Shown: positions 7,850-17,361, counted from the first letter of the stretch. The stretch is DNA of 64,000 nt from CAILZL01 sp050248275 (GCA_050248275.1 JBFWSR010000012.1:37541-101540); one strand, 5' to 3'. Notes: a model not told the origin generated them from the letters alone. Numbers and translations: made by a program.

Positions 7850-9061
7850 TCAAACGGCTGACAAACCCCGCTGCAGATCGGTTTTCAGATCGACCATATC
7901 CTCCAGACCGACGGAAATACGCAACAATCCCTCGGTAATACCCGCCTGCTCACGCTCAGCCGGTGTAATCCGGGCATGGGTGGTGGTAGCCGGATGAGTG
8001 AGCGTGGTTTTGACATCACCCAGGTTGGCGGTGATCGACACCAGTCGGGTGGCATCAATGAAACGCCAGGCAGCTTCGCGCCCGCCAGTCACCTCAAAGG
8101 CAATGATGCCGCCGAATGCCGACTGCTGCCGACTGGCCAGATCGTGTTGCGGATGCGACTTCAGGCCGGCATAACTGACTCGCTTTACCTGGGGCTGCCG
8201 TTCCAGCCAGCCCGCCAGCTCCAGCGCCGCAGCCGAATGCGCCCGCATGCGCAGTTCCAGGGTTTCCAGCCCCTTGAGAAACACCCAGGCATTGAACGGA
8301 CTCATGCTCGGACCCGCCGTGCGCAGGAAGCCGAACACCTCCTTGCCAACGAACTCCCTGGTACCGACCACTGCGCCGCCAACCACACGGCCCTGACCAT
8401 CCAGATACTTGGTCGCCGAATGAATCACCACATCCGCGCCCAGCGCCAGCGGCTTTTGCAGCGCCGGCGTGCAAAAACAATTATCCACGGCCAGCACGAT
8501 GTCATGTGCATGGGCGATCGCGGCAATACCGCGAATATCGCCGATCACGGACAGCGGATTGGAAGGCGTTTCCAGAAAGAACAGCTTGGTGTTCGGCTTT
8601 ACCGCCGCACGCCAGGCGTCCAGATGCTGCGGCGGCACATAGCTCACCTCGACACCGAACTTGGTCATGTAGCGATTGAACAGCGTGATGATGGAACCGA
8701 ACACACTGTCGGAACACACCACATGATCGCCCGCCTTCAGCAGCGCCATGCACAGCGACAAAATGGCGCCCATGCCCGAAGCCGTCGCCACACAGGCCGC
8801 GCCGTCTTCCAGCGCCGCCAGACGTTCTTCAAAACACCGCACGGTCGGATTGGTAAAGCGCGAATAGATGTTGCCTGTCGCACCCTCGGCAAACCGTGCT
8901 GCCGCTTCCGCCGCGCTCTTGAACACAAAGCTTGAGGTCGGGAAAATCGGTTCGGCATGCTCGCCCTCGTGGGTACGGGCATGACCGGTGCGAATCGCCA
9001 GCGTCGCCAGATGATAAGGCTCGCGCGCTGGATCTTGGTCGTCCAAACTGTCGTTACTCAT
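7850..9061 (-). CDS. metZ: O-succinylhomoserine sulfhydrylase
   Basis: A 403-residue Cys/Met-metabolism PLP enzyme (fold type I) that forms homocysteine directly from O-succinylhomoserine and sulfide. The PLP lysine is Lys218 in HSATKYLDGQ; YSRFTNPT (about residues 66-73) and ASGMGAI (about 94-100) bind the cofactor phosphate of the partner subunit. The opening THEGEHAEPIFPTSSFVF is typical of MetZ rather than MetB or MetC. The start at MSNDSL (9061) fits family length. A palindromic MITE-like element begins 36 bp upstream, so it must lie in or next to the promoter. It is alone in its orientation, with the FIST gene divergent on the other side of the element. Confidence 0.92.
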   Translation of the reverse strand: MSNDSLDDQDPAREPYHLATLAIRTGHARTHEGEHAEPIFPTSSFVFKSAAEAAARFAEGATGNIYSRFTNPTVRCFEERLAALEDGAACVATASGMGAILSLCMALLKAGDHVVCSDSVFGSIITLFNRYMTKFGVEVSYVPPQHLDAWRAAVKPNTKLFFLETPSNPLSVIGDIRGIAAIAHAHDIVLAVDNCFCTPALQKPLALGADVVIHSATKYLDGQGRVVGGAVVGTREFVGKEVFGFLRTAGPSMSPFNAWVFLKGLETLELRMRAHSAAALELAGWLERQPQVKRVSYAGLKSHPQHDLASRQQSAFGGIIAFEVTGGREAAWRFIDATRLVSITANLGDVKTTLTHPATTTHARITPAEREQAGITEGLLRISVGLEDMVDLKTDLQRGLSAV

Positions 9062-9096
9062 CGAAAAACTCGTCCGCATTGATCCGGATAAAGCCA

Positions 9097-9265
9097 CTAG
9101 GAGCCTGTCGGACTTAGGTGATCGTAGCGAGGTGAGTGGAAAATCGAGGACAGTTTTTCGATTGCTTGAGGCGAATAGCCGTCGCTATTTAACGAGAACA
9201 ATCGAAAAGATGGACCGATTAGCCACCGCCGCAGTAGATCATTCCTAAGTCCGACAGACTCCTAG
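9097..9265. mobile_element. MITE-like palindromic element
   Basis: A 169-bp element bounded by 22-bp terminal inverted repeats, 9097-9118 and 9244-9265, that match at 21 of 22 positions; the shared core is CCTAAGTCCGACAG and its complement. Both ends terminate in CTAG, which may be a 4-bp target duplication such as IS elements with palindromic targets produce. The inside is an imperfect palindrome (TCGATTG/CAATCGA at about 9158-9213, AATAGC/GCTATT around 9174-9188) and holds no gene. It is therefore a non-autonomous element; no transposase is in this window. Confidence 0.8.
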
Positions 9266-9373
9266 GGTACCTGTCAGCACGGCAAGGCGCTAACACCATC
9301 CGGCAATGCTGACATATCGTATGGCACGGATGCTCAGCACCATTTATTCTCAGGGCCGTTTTCAGGTACCCCT

Positions 9374-10564
9374 ATGTCCCAGATGCAATGGGCTTCGGTC
9401 AGCGCCAGCACGCACGCCCTCACCGAAGCTGTAGCCCAAGCCGCCGACCGTCTGCTGGAAGCACTGGGCGGCGCCGAACCGGATCTGGTCATGGCGTTCG
9501 TGTCCAGCCATTACCAGTCACAGTTCGCCGCTCTGCCCGGTCTGCTGCGGCACGAATTCGAATCGGCGCAGCTGTGCGGCTGCCTGGGCGTCAGCGTCAT
9601 TGGCGGGGCGCATGAACTCGAAAATCAGGCAGCCATCACCTTGATGGGCGCGCTGCTGCCCGACGTCGAGCTACATGGCGTACATCTCGAACATCAGGTC
9701 ACGCCGCCCACCTATGCCGAGCGCAGCCTGTGGCTTGGCGCACTGGGACTGGATGCCCTTGCGCCCCAATGCATGCTGTTGCTGGCCGACCCGTTCAGTT
9801 TTACCACCGAATCCTTCCTCAAAGGGCTGGATCGCCATTTTCCCCAGACAGTGAAGTTCGGCGGACTGACCAGCGGCATGGAACAACCCGGCATGCCCTG
9901 CCTGCTGTTGAACGAAAAGGTCTATTCCTCAGGCTGCATTTGCCTGACCATGAGCGGCGACATTGCCGTCGATACCATCGTCGCGCAGGGCTGCCGCCCG
10001 ATTGGCGATCCGATGTTTGCCAGCGGCACACATGAAAATCTCATCCTGGAACTGGACGGCAAGATACCGCGCGAAGTCCTGACCGAACTCTATCAACACA
10101 TCAAACGCAGCGATCGCAAGCTGTTTACCGATGCGCTGTTCATCGGTCTGGCGATGGAACCGCAACGCGAACAATACCAGGCAGGCGACTTCCTGATTCG
10201 CACCATTCTCGGCCTGGACCCAGACAGCGGCGCGCTGCTGATCAACACCCACATCCCGCCACACAGCGTGGTGCAACTGCACCTGCGCGACGCAGTGACT
10301 TCCGCACAGGATCTGGAACAACTGCTAAGCCGCTACCGCGCCAGCCACGATCCCGGAGAACTCCGCGGCATCCTGCTGTTCTCCTGTCTGGGGCGCGGCG
10401 CCGAGTTTTATGGTCATGCGGATCACGACCACAATACTTTCAAACAGCAGGTTGGCGATCTGCCACTGAGCGGCCTGTTCTGCAATGGCGAGATCGGCCC
10501 GGTGCGCGGCGTCACCCATCTGCATGGCTATACCAGCGTATTCGTACTGTTCAAGAAGGCGTGA
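9374..10564 (+). CDS. FIST N/FIST C domain protein
   Basis: A 396-residue protein with the FIST sensory module. The N-terminal FIST domain covers about residues 15-210 and includes LVMAFVSSHY, LCGCLGVSVIGG and FGGLTSGM. The FIST_C part covers about 220-380 and ends with the family signature GLFCNGEIGPV followed by THLHGYTSVFVLF. FIST proteins are thought to bind small ligands, perhaps amino acids, for signal transduction (family knowledge). No output domain is attached, so it must act through a partner. It converges with the ATP-grasp gene so closely that the two stop codons abut (10564/10565). Confidence 0.85.
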   Translation: MSQMQWASVSASTHALTEAVAQAADRLLEALGGAEPDLVMAFVSSHYQSQFAALPGLLRHEFESAQLCGCLGVSVIGGAHELENQAAITLMGALLPDVELHGVHLEHQVTPPTYAERSLWLGALGLDALAPQCMLLLADPFSFTTESFLKGLDRHFPQTVKFGGLTSGMEQPGMPCLLLNEKVYSSGCICLTMSGDIAVDTIVAQGCRPIGDPMFASGTHENLILELDGKIPREVLTELYQHIKRSDRKLFTDALFIGLAMEPQREQYQAGDFLIRTILGLDPDSGALLINTHIPPHSVVQLHLRDAVTSAQDLEQLLSRYRASHDPGELRGILLFSCLGRGAEFYGHADHDHNTFKQQVGDLPLSGLFCNGEIGPVRGVTHLHGYTSVFVLFKKA

Positions 10565-11596
10565 TCAATTGCGCCACGCCACTCGATACCGCCTGCCCAA
10601 ACGCACGATACGTTCCAGCAAGTCGGCATAATCGTCACCCGCGACGGCGGCGGCACGGGCAAAATCATCGTAGGAGGTCAGACAGGGATTGGCATTGGCC
10701 TCCAGCACATAGACATTGCCATCCGCGCTTAATCGCAAGTCGATACGCGCATACCCAGAAAGCGACAACACCCGATACACCTGCTTGGCGATGTCGCTGA
10801 TCCGCACCCGCAACTCAGGCGCAATATCCCGAGCGGCATGCGAAGCAATGTTGTGTCTGTCGCGATATTCATGATCCCACTTGACCTTGCGGGTGGCTAT
10901 CGCAGCGCCCTCCCTGTCAGACCCCGAGGTGCCGAAGTCCATTTCCCACAGCGGATAAGTTTGCAGACGTTCATTGCCGATCACGCCCACATACAACTCA
11001 CGTCCTGCAATGAACTCCTCAACCAGCGCCGCCGAACCGGTCTGCCCATGAATGAATTCCACCCGCTGCTTGAGTCTGGTCATATCCCGCACAATCGAAG
11101 CCTGCGAGATGCCCAGGGAGGCATCATCCGTCACCGATTTCACGAACAGGGGAAAATGCAGTCCGGCCGGTAGCTGTACGCGTTGACCCTTGGCAAACAC
11201 CACAAAACCCGGAGTGGCAATGCCATGAAATGCCATGATTTGCTTGGCCAGCGCCTTGTCGCGAGACAACAACAAACCACGTGGATTGCAGCCGGTATAC
11301 GGCTGGCGCATCAGCTCCAGAAACGAGACGACATGCTGGTCGTAACTGACCAGACCCTGGAATTCTTCGGCCAGATTAAAAGCCACGTGCGGTCGCCACT
11401 CCTTGAGAGCAACCGTCAATTCCTCAAGATTGTCTCCCAATCCCAGGCAACGCACCTCGTGCCCTGACGCTTTGAGCTGCCGCATCACATCGAATTCGGT
11501 ATAAAACTCGTCGATCTGCTGCGGCGTGCACTGACTCAGATCATCAGGTGGCACCAGGGTTTCATGCATCAGGATCAGTATGCGTTGCGGTTTCAT
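10565..11596 (-). CDS. ATP-grasp ligase (D-Ala-D-Ala ligase-like)
   Basis: A 343-residue ATP-grasp protein. The N-terminal domain has RILILMHETLVPP and a conserved NLAEEFQG (about residues 94-101). The ATP-grasp core includes LSRDKALAKQIM, FPLFVKSVTDDASLGI (ATP lysine), ALVEEFIAGRELYVGVIG and the metal-binding C-terminal ARIDLRLS...VLEANANPCL. Such enzymes join a carboxylate to an amine or thiol via an acylphosphate. Cell-wall ligase is unlikely because the gene sits last in an operon with a phosphatase-ADP-ribosylglycohydrolase fusion, a SWIM protein and a SNF2 helicase, 9 bp after the preceding gene. Substrate unknown. Confidence 0.8.
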   Translation of the reverse strand: MKPQRILILMHETLVPPDDLSQCTPQQIDEFYTEFDVMRQLKASGHEVRCLGLGDNLEELTVALKEWRPHVAFNLAEEFQGLVSYDQHVVSFLELMRQPYTGCNPRGLLLSRDKALAKQIMAFHGIATPGFVVFAKGQRVQLPAGLHFPLFVKSVTDDASLGISQASIVRDMTRLKQRVEFIHGQTGSAALVEEFIAGRELYVGVIGNERLQTYPLWEMDFGTSGSDREGAAIATRKVKWDHEYRDRHNIASHAARDIAPELRVRISDIAKQVYRVLSLSGYARIDLRLSADGNVYVLEANANPCLTSYDDFARAAAVAGDDYADLLERIVRLGRRYRVAWRN

Positions 11597-11605
11597 CCGC
11601 GCAAC

Positions 11606-13117
11606 TTAATCGCTGGATGCAGCGGTCAGCAAGCGTTCTGCCACTGTCAGCAATTCATTTGCTCCAGGTAATGTCTCGCGCCAGACAATCGGCAGACCCT
11701 GCACGCCATAGCGTGCACCCGCCAGCGCGCCACATACGGCCGCCACGCTGGCTGGACGCGCTGCCTTGTGCATGGCCTTGAAAACCGCCGATTGAAAATC
11801 AGGCGTCGTGGCCAGCGCATGAATGGCGGTGGCCAGTACGGAAACAATGTCTTCACCCGCCGGCTGACTCATGGCAGTCCGCCAGCCGCCATCGATCAGA
11901 CGTTCCAACTCGGGCTTGAGCCTGAGTTCGCGCAACGCAGTCAATGCCTTGCCGGTGTTGAACTGCAACCACTGCGCAGGCGGCACGCCTTCGACAATGC
12001 CCAGTAACAGCGCAGCAAACACGCGACAGGCATCCAGTACGATCGGCGCCTGCGATGTGGTGCGCGACGATTCAGCGGCTTCACGCAACGCCATCACCGG
12101 ATTACCCGCAAAGTACAAGGCCACGGGCGTACAGCGCGCCAGGGAATGTGCATCCATCAGGGCCGGATCGTGCGAGCCCGCCAATGGATTGCGCTTCCAT
12201 TGCCACAATCCCAGGGCTTTTTGCACCAGCGACGGTACTGCCATTACATGACCGTCACTGCTGTACCGGCCCTGTTTCTGCCAGGCCAGATAACGCTGCA
12301 TCTGATCTTCGGCATGCATCTGCGCGCAATGCAACAGGCTGTCTGCCAATGCCAGACTCATTGCCGTCTCGCCGCCCCAGCGCAAGCCAGAAAGATTGTG
12401 GATGATGCCTTCAGCAGCACCGGAAGCACCTGCATTTTTGGATGACGCGATGGCAGTACCCAGTGCATCGCCCAACGCCAGCCCCAGCAAGGCGCCCTGA
12501 TAGGTATCCGCCCTGCCATGTGCCATCGCCAATGATCCGGTGACAATGCTTTGTTGGTTCTGAAACTTCAGGATGAAGGCTTCCTGCTCATCCGTTTCCG
12601 GCACATGGGGCCAGCGACTCGCTCGACCGCATTCCTGCCACAGGGAGTTCAGTATTTCGAGAGCCTGAGAACCATCATATCCATGCCGCACCAGATGACA
12701 GCCGATCACCGTGCCGGTGCGACCGATGCCTGCACGGCAATGCACATACACGCCCATGCCGGCAGCCAGCGCTTCATCAATGGCATCGAGAATGGCCGCC
12801 ATTTGTTGCGCCTGTTCGGGCACGCCATGATCCCGAATGGCAAAACGCCGATGCACCACCGGCTTGCCGCCAAAGCGCGCAGGCAAACGCCCCTCATAGG
12901 CGGTCAGTTCATCGACTGCCGTCAGATTGATGAAACAGGTCACGCCCGCAAGCAACAGATCCTGCAGACGCACCGCAGAATCCGCGTCATTGCCGGTCAG
13001 CGGATATTCACCGGCCAGCAAGACGCCGGGACGCACCCAGTAACTGTTCACCAATGGTTTGACAGGAGCCTGCGTCTGCCGGGTATACAACGAAATCAAT
13101 GGTGGTTTACTCAACAT
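11606..13117 (-). CDS. Dual-specificity phosphatase fused to a degenerate ADP-ribosylglycohydrolase
   Basis: A 503-residue fusion. Residues 20-185 are a dual-specificity/tyrosine phosphatase with the full CX5R loop HCRAGIGRTGT (Cys127, Arg133) and a likely general acid Asp96 in RDHGVP. Residues 205-500 are an ADP-ribosylglycohydrolase fold opening with GALLGLALGDALG and ending with CGALAGARYG. The metal-binding motifs of active ARH enzymes are altered: the usual TDDT reads GGET (248-251), and the usual DTDT before the last helix reads RPAS (454-457). The phosphatase half looks active and the ARH half looks catalytically dead or repurposed. The gene lies 23 bp after the SWIM gene and 9 bp before the ATP-grasp gene. 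Confidence 0.85.
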   Translation of the reverse strand: MLSKPPLISLYTRQTQAPVKPLVNSYWVRPGVLLAGEYPLTGNDADSAVRLQDLLLAGVTCFINLTAVDELTAYEGRLPARFGGKPVVHRRFAIRDHGVPEQAQQMAAILDAIDEALAAGMGVYVHCRAGIGRTGTVIGCHLVRHGYDGSQALEILNSLWQECGRASRWPHVPETDEQEAFILKFQNQQSIVTGSLAMAHGRADTYQGALLGLALGDALGTAIASSKNAGASGAAEGIIHNLSGLRWGGETAMSLALADSLLHCAQMHAEDQMQRYLAWQKQGRYSSDGHVMAVPSLVQKALGLWQWKRNPLAGSHDPALMDAHSLARCTPVALYFAGNPVMALREAAESSRTTSQAPIVLDACRVFAALLLGIVEGVPPAQWLQFNTGKALTALRELRLKPELERLIDGGWRTAMSQPAGEDIVSVLATAIHALATTPDFQSAVFKAMHKAARPASVAAVCGALAGARYGVQGLPIVWRETLPGANELLTVAERLLTAASSD

Positions 13118-13140
13118 GTTCTATCAGAAATATCAAACAT

Positions 13141-14124
13141 TCACTTAATCGTTACCTGCTTGCCGCCACGTGGTTTGCGGGGTCTGCCAGCGGATTTTGA
13201 CTTGAACACTGCCGGTCCGGGGCGCGCGCCGGGCAGCGTGCCATTGCCGGCCGCCAGCTCGCGAGCCAGCTCACGTCCATGCACGAGCGCAGGACCCAGC
13301 AACTGCTGCGGCGATTCATGCACCGGCCAGAACGCCGGAGTTCCCAGACTGCGCAACAAGGCGCCCGATGTCGGCGCAACATCGAAATTAAAACTGAAAA
13401 CCGGCAGCGGCACTGCGCTGCGTTCGAAATTCTGGAGCGACAACGCAGCCAGCGGTACGGCGTTAGGCAGAACGGCACCCGCTTCAGAGGGGGCCGCAGG
13501 CAACGTGCCGCCTCCTGCGCCACTATGCGCTCGTAACCGATTCAATCCGGCCAGCACCTGCTCCTTGCTGCGGCCGCGTAACTCAAACAGCAGAAACGGA
13601 TCGCGATCCAGCGCTTCGCCCAGTACATAGTGAGTAGCCGCCACATGCTTGCAGGGGCTGGACCAGTCGTCACAACCGCAGTCGGCGTCAATGTCGTGCG
13701 AACTGACGGGAAACAGGCTCTTGCCGCAGCCGCGAAACAGCCGGTCAATCTCTCTGGGCATCTCGCCATTCAGCAATTGCGCAGCGAATAATGCCTGCTG
13801 ACTCATGGCCTGCATGATCTGATTCCATGCCAGAGGCTCGAACACTTCCAGATTCAGGCTCACTGCAAAGTTGTCCAGTTCGTCATCGGTCACGATGGCG
13901 CTGACCTTGCCGGGCTCGATTTTCAGGCCATGCACATGACCGTCGCGCGCATAGGCGCGTCCCTTGCCCAGACGCGCGACCACATCGCGCGAACTCCGTT
14001 CCAGCGCTTCAATCCAGCGTTGCCCCCACCAGGTCATGCCCAATGATTTGGGTTTGCCGGCGCTCACGGCTTTGCCTTCACTCAGCCTTACATCGCCCGG
14101 CTTGTTTGCAGAGGACTTGCTCAT
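13141..14124 (-). CDS. SWIM zinc-finger protein, partner of the SNF2 helicase
   Basis: A 327-residue protein with a SWIM finger: Cys149, Cys151, Cys158 and His160 in CGCDDWSSPCKH, preceded by the conserved TWWGQRWIEALE region (31-42). The C-terminal third is Ala/Gly/Pro-rich and ends in a basic, AT-hook-like GRPRKPRGGKQ, so DNA binding is likely. SWIM proteins of this type are usually encoded beside a SNF2 ATPase and are thought to help it bind nucleic acid. Here the start codon overlaps the SNF2 stop by 4 bp, so the two are translationally coupled. Confidence 0.9.
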   Translation of the reverse strand: MSKSSANKPGDVRLSEGKAVSAGKPKSLGMTWWGQRWIEALERSSRDVVARLGKGRAYARDGHVHGLKIEPGKVSAIVTDDELDNFAVSLNLEVFEPLAWNQIMQAMSQQALFAAQLLNGEMPREIDRLFRGCGKSLFPVSSHDIDADCGCDDWSSPCKHVAATHYVLGEALDRDPFLLFELRGRSKEQVLAGLNRLRAHSGAGGGTLPAAPSEAGAVLPNAVPLAALSLQNFERSAVPLPVFSFNFDVAPTSGALLRSLGTPAFWPVHESPQQLLGPALVHGRELARELAAGNGTLPGARPGPAVFKSKSAGRPRKPRGGKQVTIK

Positions 14125-17100
14125 GAGGTTACCGCTCTGCGTTTGCGCGCCGGCACCAGCGGTTCTTCCGGTTCATCCGTATCCGGCGCATCGGCCACCA
14201 CCGTATTGGGCGCCAGCGCAAACAGTTCGCGCAATTCGTGATTATCCAGCTCGGTGATCCACGACTCGCCCTGCGTCACGACGCGCGCGGCCAGATCGCG
14301 TTTGGCTTCCAGCATCTGATCGATCTTTTCTTCCACCGTACCGGCACAGAGCAGTTTGTAGACCTGTACGTTGCGTTGCTGACCGATGCGATAGGCACGA
14401 TCGGTGGCCTGATCTTCCACCGCAGGATTCCACCAGCGATCGAAATGAAACACTTCGGTGGCCGCGGTCAGATTCAAGCCGGTACCGCCCGCCTTCAACG
14501 AAATCACCAGCAGACGCGACGCGCGCGGTTCTTCCTGAAAACGCCGCACCATCTCATCGCGTGCCGCACGACTGACGCCGCCATGCAGGAAAGGCACCGC
14601 CTTGCCCTGCAAGCGCGACAAGGCGCGCACCAGGCGCTCACCCATTTCACGATATTGGGTAAAGATCAACGCACGGTCATCGGCGGCCAATACCTGCTCC
14701 AGCATTTCCATCAAGCGATCCAGCTTGCCGGACCGGCCATTGAGCGGCCCTTGCTCGCGCAGGTAATGCGCGGGATGGTTGCAGATCTGCTTGAGCGCCG
14801 TCAGCAAGGCCAGCACCCGGCCACGACGAGTGATGCCATCGGCAGATTCGATTTCCAGCAGGGATTCATTCACGGCCGATTGATACAGGCCAGCCTGTTC
14901 GCGCGTCAGCGGACAGTACACCTTGGTTTCCTGTTTGGCGGGCAGATCGACCATGATGCTGGGATCGTTCTTGATCCGCCGCAGGATGAATGGCGCCACC
15001 ATGCGGCGCAGTCGCAGCGCCACATCTTCGCGTCCGTAACGTTCCACTGGAATGGCGATCTCGCGCCGGAAAGTTTCGCGCGGTCCGAGCAGACCGGGAT
15101 TGAGAAACTCCATGATCGACCACAGCTCGGCCAGATGGTTTTCCACCGGCGTGCCTGTCAAGGCAACGCGCTCTGCTGCTTGCAATGTGCGCGCCGCACG
15201 CGCAGTGGCCGAAGCCGGGTTCTTGATGAACTGAGCTTCATCCAGCGCCACCATGGCGAACTCGATGTCCTGCAGCCAGGGCAGATCGCGGCGCATCAGG
15301 CCATAACTGGCGAGCACCAGCCGGCCCTGTGCCGCAACTTGAAAATCTTCGGCATTCTGGATGCGCTGCACGCCGTAATGCCGCAGCACCGACAGGTTCG
15401 GCGCAAAGCGCGCGATCTCGCGTTCCCAATTGCCGATCACTGAAGTCGGACACACCAGCAACACCGGCCGCGTATCGTCAGGCCGTTCAGTCTGACGATG
15501 CAACAGCAAGGCAAGCAATTGCACGGTCTTGCCCAGCCCCATGTCGTCGGCCAGACAGGCGCCCAATCCCAGTTGCGTCAGATACGCCATCCAGCTCATG
15601 CCGCGCAATTGATAGGGCCGCAACTGGGTTTGCAGTGCCTGCGGCGCGGGCAGTTCCTGAATCGCATCGCGCTCGCGTATCTGCGCCACCAGTTCACCCA
15701 GCGCGCCCTGCGCAATGACTTGAATGCGCAAGGGGGAATCGGCCTGCGTGATGGTTTCGGTCAGCGCCAGCGACAACGCCAGCGACATGCCCAAGGTGCC
15801 GCCACCCTGTGCCAGCAATTTGTGAGCATGCGCCAGCTCGCGCGCATCGAGAATCACCCACTGGTCATGAAAACGCGCCAGCGGTGCGCGCAGTTCGGCC
15901 AGCTCATCCAGATCCGTCAAGGTCAATGCGCGGTCCACCAGGCTGGCCCGCCAGCGATAGGGCAACTGTTGACCAGATGCCAGGATGCGTGCCGCACTTT
16001 CCCCGGCGCCAATGCACATGCTCATCTGCAAGCGTTGTTGTTGCGCGGGCTGCAGCGCTTCGGGCAACTGCACTTCGATGCCCGCCTGCTCCAGTGCGCC
16101 CAGTTGTTGCAGCAATTCATAAACCATGCGCGGCCTGAGCAACAGCGCTTCAGGGCGCGGCTTGCGTAACTCAGCTTCAATGAAACTGAAGCTGCGCGCC
16201 GCCACCGCCAGCATCTGCAGCAACTGCTCCTGCGCCATGCGCAAATCACACTGCAAACGCGCGGCCGCCTGCGTGCCGTCGGTGAACAGTTCGTGCGCCG
16301 ATGCCTGCACCGAAGGATCATCACGTTTCTGCACGGCAAACTGCAGCGAGAACTCGCTGCTATCGTCAGGCGGTAAAGTCAGTTGCAGACACAGGCACAA
16401 CGGCGGCGCGATCCCCGATACCGGCTGCAGCCAGTCGCGCAGGTCACTGAGTACGCTGCGTTCCTGCACGCCTTCCGGCACAAAACCCGCATCCTCGCCC
16501 AGCAAGGCCGATTGCAAGCGCTGCGGCCAGGGCACTTGCGACACGGCCATACCGGCAATTTGCTTGACGGCGGCTGATCGCTTGCGCGGCTTGCTGCGTG
16601 GTTGTGCGGCACGCAGCAATTGATCCGCCAGCGTATCGAGGAACTCGCGCAACAGGGCGCTGGCCGTCCACACCAGCACGGTACTATCGGCCTGCGCGTC
16701 GGGCCGAGTCAGCGGCAACGCATGCGCTGCCACCGGAAAGGCCTGGGCCAGTGCCGTCACGCGCTCGGCATCGTGCGGCAGATTGAGCACGACGCTCCAG
16801 CGCGCCACCTGTCGATCGGCATGTTTGATGACACGCGGCAGCACCTGTTCGCGCGCCACCAGTTCCAGACCCAGCTTGGCTGCCAGACTCCACACTGCGA
16901 CCGAAGGCGGCAGCTGCGACAATTCTGTTTGCGTCAGGGCCGCCAGCTGTACCCCGCCTTCCAGCAAGGGCAGGCGATAACCGCGCACCCGACGCAATTT
17001 AAATGTTTTTTCGGCGCAGGACTCATCGGGAATCACCCGGGTGGCAGGTTCACCCAATACTGCGAGCGGACTTTGCGCTGCTTCACTGCCCCATAACAGC

Positions 17101-17234
17101 CAATGCGCCTGTTCCGCGTCGGGCACGAACAGCAGATGCAAGCCCGTCGTCACCGGACGCGTCTCGACATCCGATGTACTGACCGCATCGGCTGGCGCAG
17201 CGGTCTGCATGGTATCTGCGACAGGTTCATTCAT
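14121..17234 (-). CDS. SNF2-family DEAD/DEAH-box ATPase (helicase)
   Basis: A 1037-residue SWI2/SNF2 protein. The N-terminal half (about 1-520) is an accessory region without enzymatic motifs. The SNF2 ATPase core has Walker A DDMGLGKT (about residue 565), Walker B DEAQ (about 665), and motif III ALTGTPVENHLAELW. The helicase-C half has RALIFTQYREMGERL, SLKAGGTGLNLT and ATDRAYRIGQ (motif VI). These proteins translocate on double-stranded DNA and remodel or strip bound protein. The ATG at 17234 is preferred over a frame 14 codons longer. It is the first gene of a four-gene operon (SNF2, SWIM, phosphatase-ARH, ATP-grasp) and is divergent from the symporter gene. Confidence 0.93.
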   Translation of the reverse strand: MNEPVADTMQTAAPADAVSTSDVETRPVTTGLHLLFVPDAEQAHWLLWGSEAAQSPLAVLGEPATRVIPDESCAEKTFKLRRVRGYRLPLLEGGVQLAALTQTELSQLPPSVAVWSLAAKLGLELVAREQVLPRVIKHADRQVARWSVVLNLPHDAERVTALAQAFPVAAHALPLTRPDAQADSTVLVWTASALLREFLDTLADQLLRAAQPRSKPRKRSAAVKQIAGMAVSQVPWPQRLQSALLGEDAGFVPEGVQERSVLSDLRDWLQPVSGIAPPLCLCLQLTLPPDDSSEFSLQFAVQKRDDPSVQASAHELFTDGTQAAARLQCDLRMAQEQLLQMLAVAARSFSFIEAELRKPRPEALLLRPRMVYELLQQLGALEQAGIEVQLPEALQPAQQQRLQMSMCIGAGESAARILASGQQLPYRWRASLVDRALTLTDLDELAELRAPLARFHDQWVILDARELAHAHKLLAQGGGTLGMSLALSLALTETITQADSPLRIQVIAQGALGELVAQIRERDAIQELPAPQALQTQLRPYQLRGMSWMAYLTQLGLGACLADDMGLGKTVQLLALLLHRQTERPDDTRPVLLVCPTSVIGNWEREIARFAPNLSVLRHYGVQRIQNAEDFQVAAQGRLVLASYGLMRRDLPWLQDIEFAMVALDEAQFIKNPASATARAARTLQAAERVALTGTPVENHLAELWSIMEFLNPGLLGPRETFRREIAIPVERYGREDVALRLRRMVAPFILRRIKNDPSIMVDLPAKQETKVYCPLTREQAGLYQSAVNESLLEIESADGITRRGRVLALLTALKQICNHPAHYLREQGPLNGRSGKLDRLMEMLEQVLAADDRALIFTQYREMGERLVRALSRLQGKAVPFLHGGVSRAARDEMVRRFQEEPRASRLLVISLKAGGTGLNLTAATEVFHFDRWWNPAVEDQATDRAYRIGQQRNVQVYKLLCAGTVEEKIDQMLEAKRDLAARVVTQGESWITELDNHELRELFALAPNTVVADAPDTDEPEEPLVPARKRRAVTS

Positions 17235-17361
17235 GAACGACTCAGTCACCTGAATAAATAACAATCGACTCAGCACAACGACCTGCGATCATGCAGCAAG
17301 CCGTGATAACACATCTACTCTAACGGTAGACTGTCGCCCCTCAATGCCGCTGAGACAAGCA

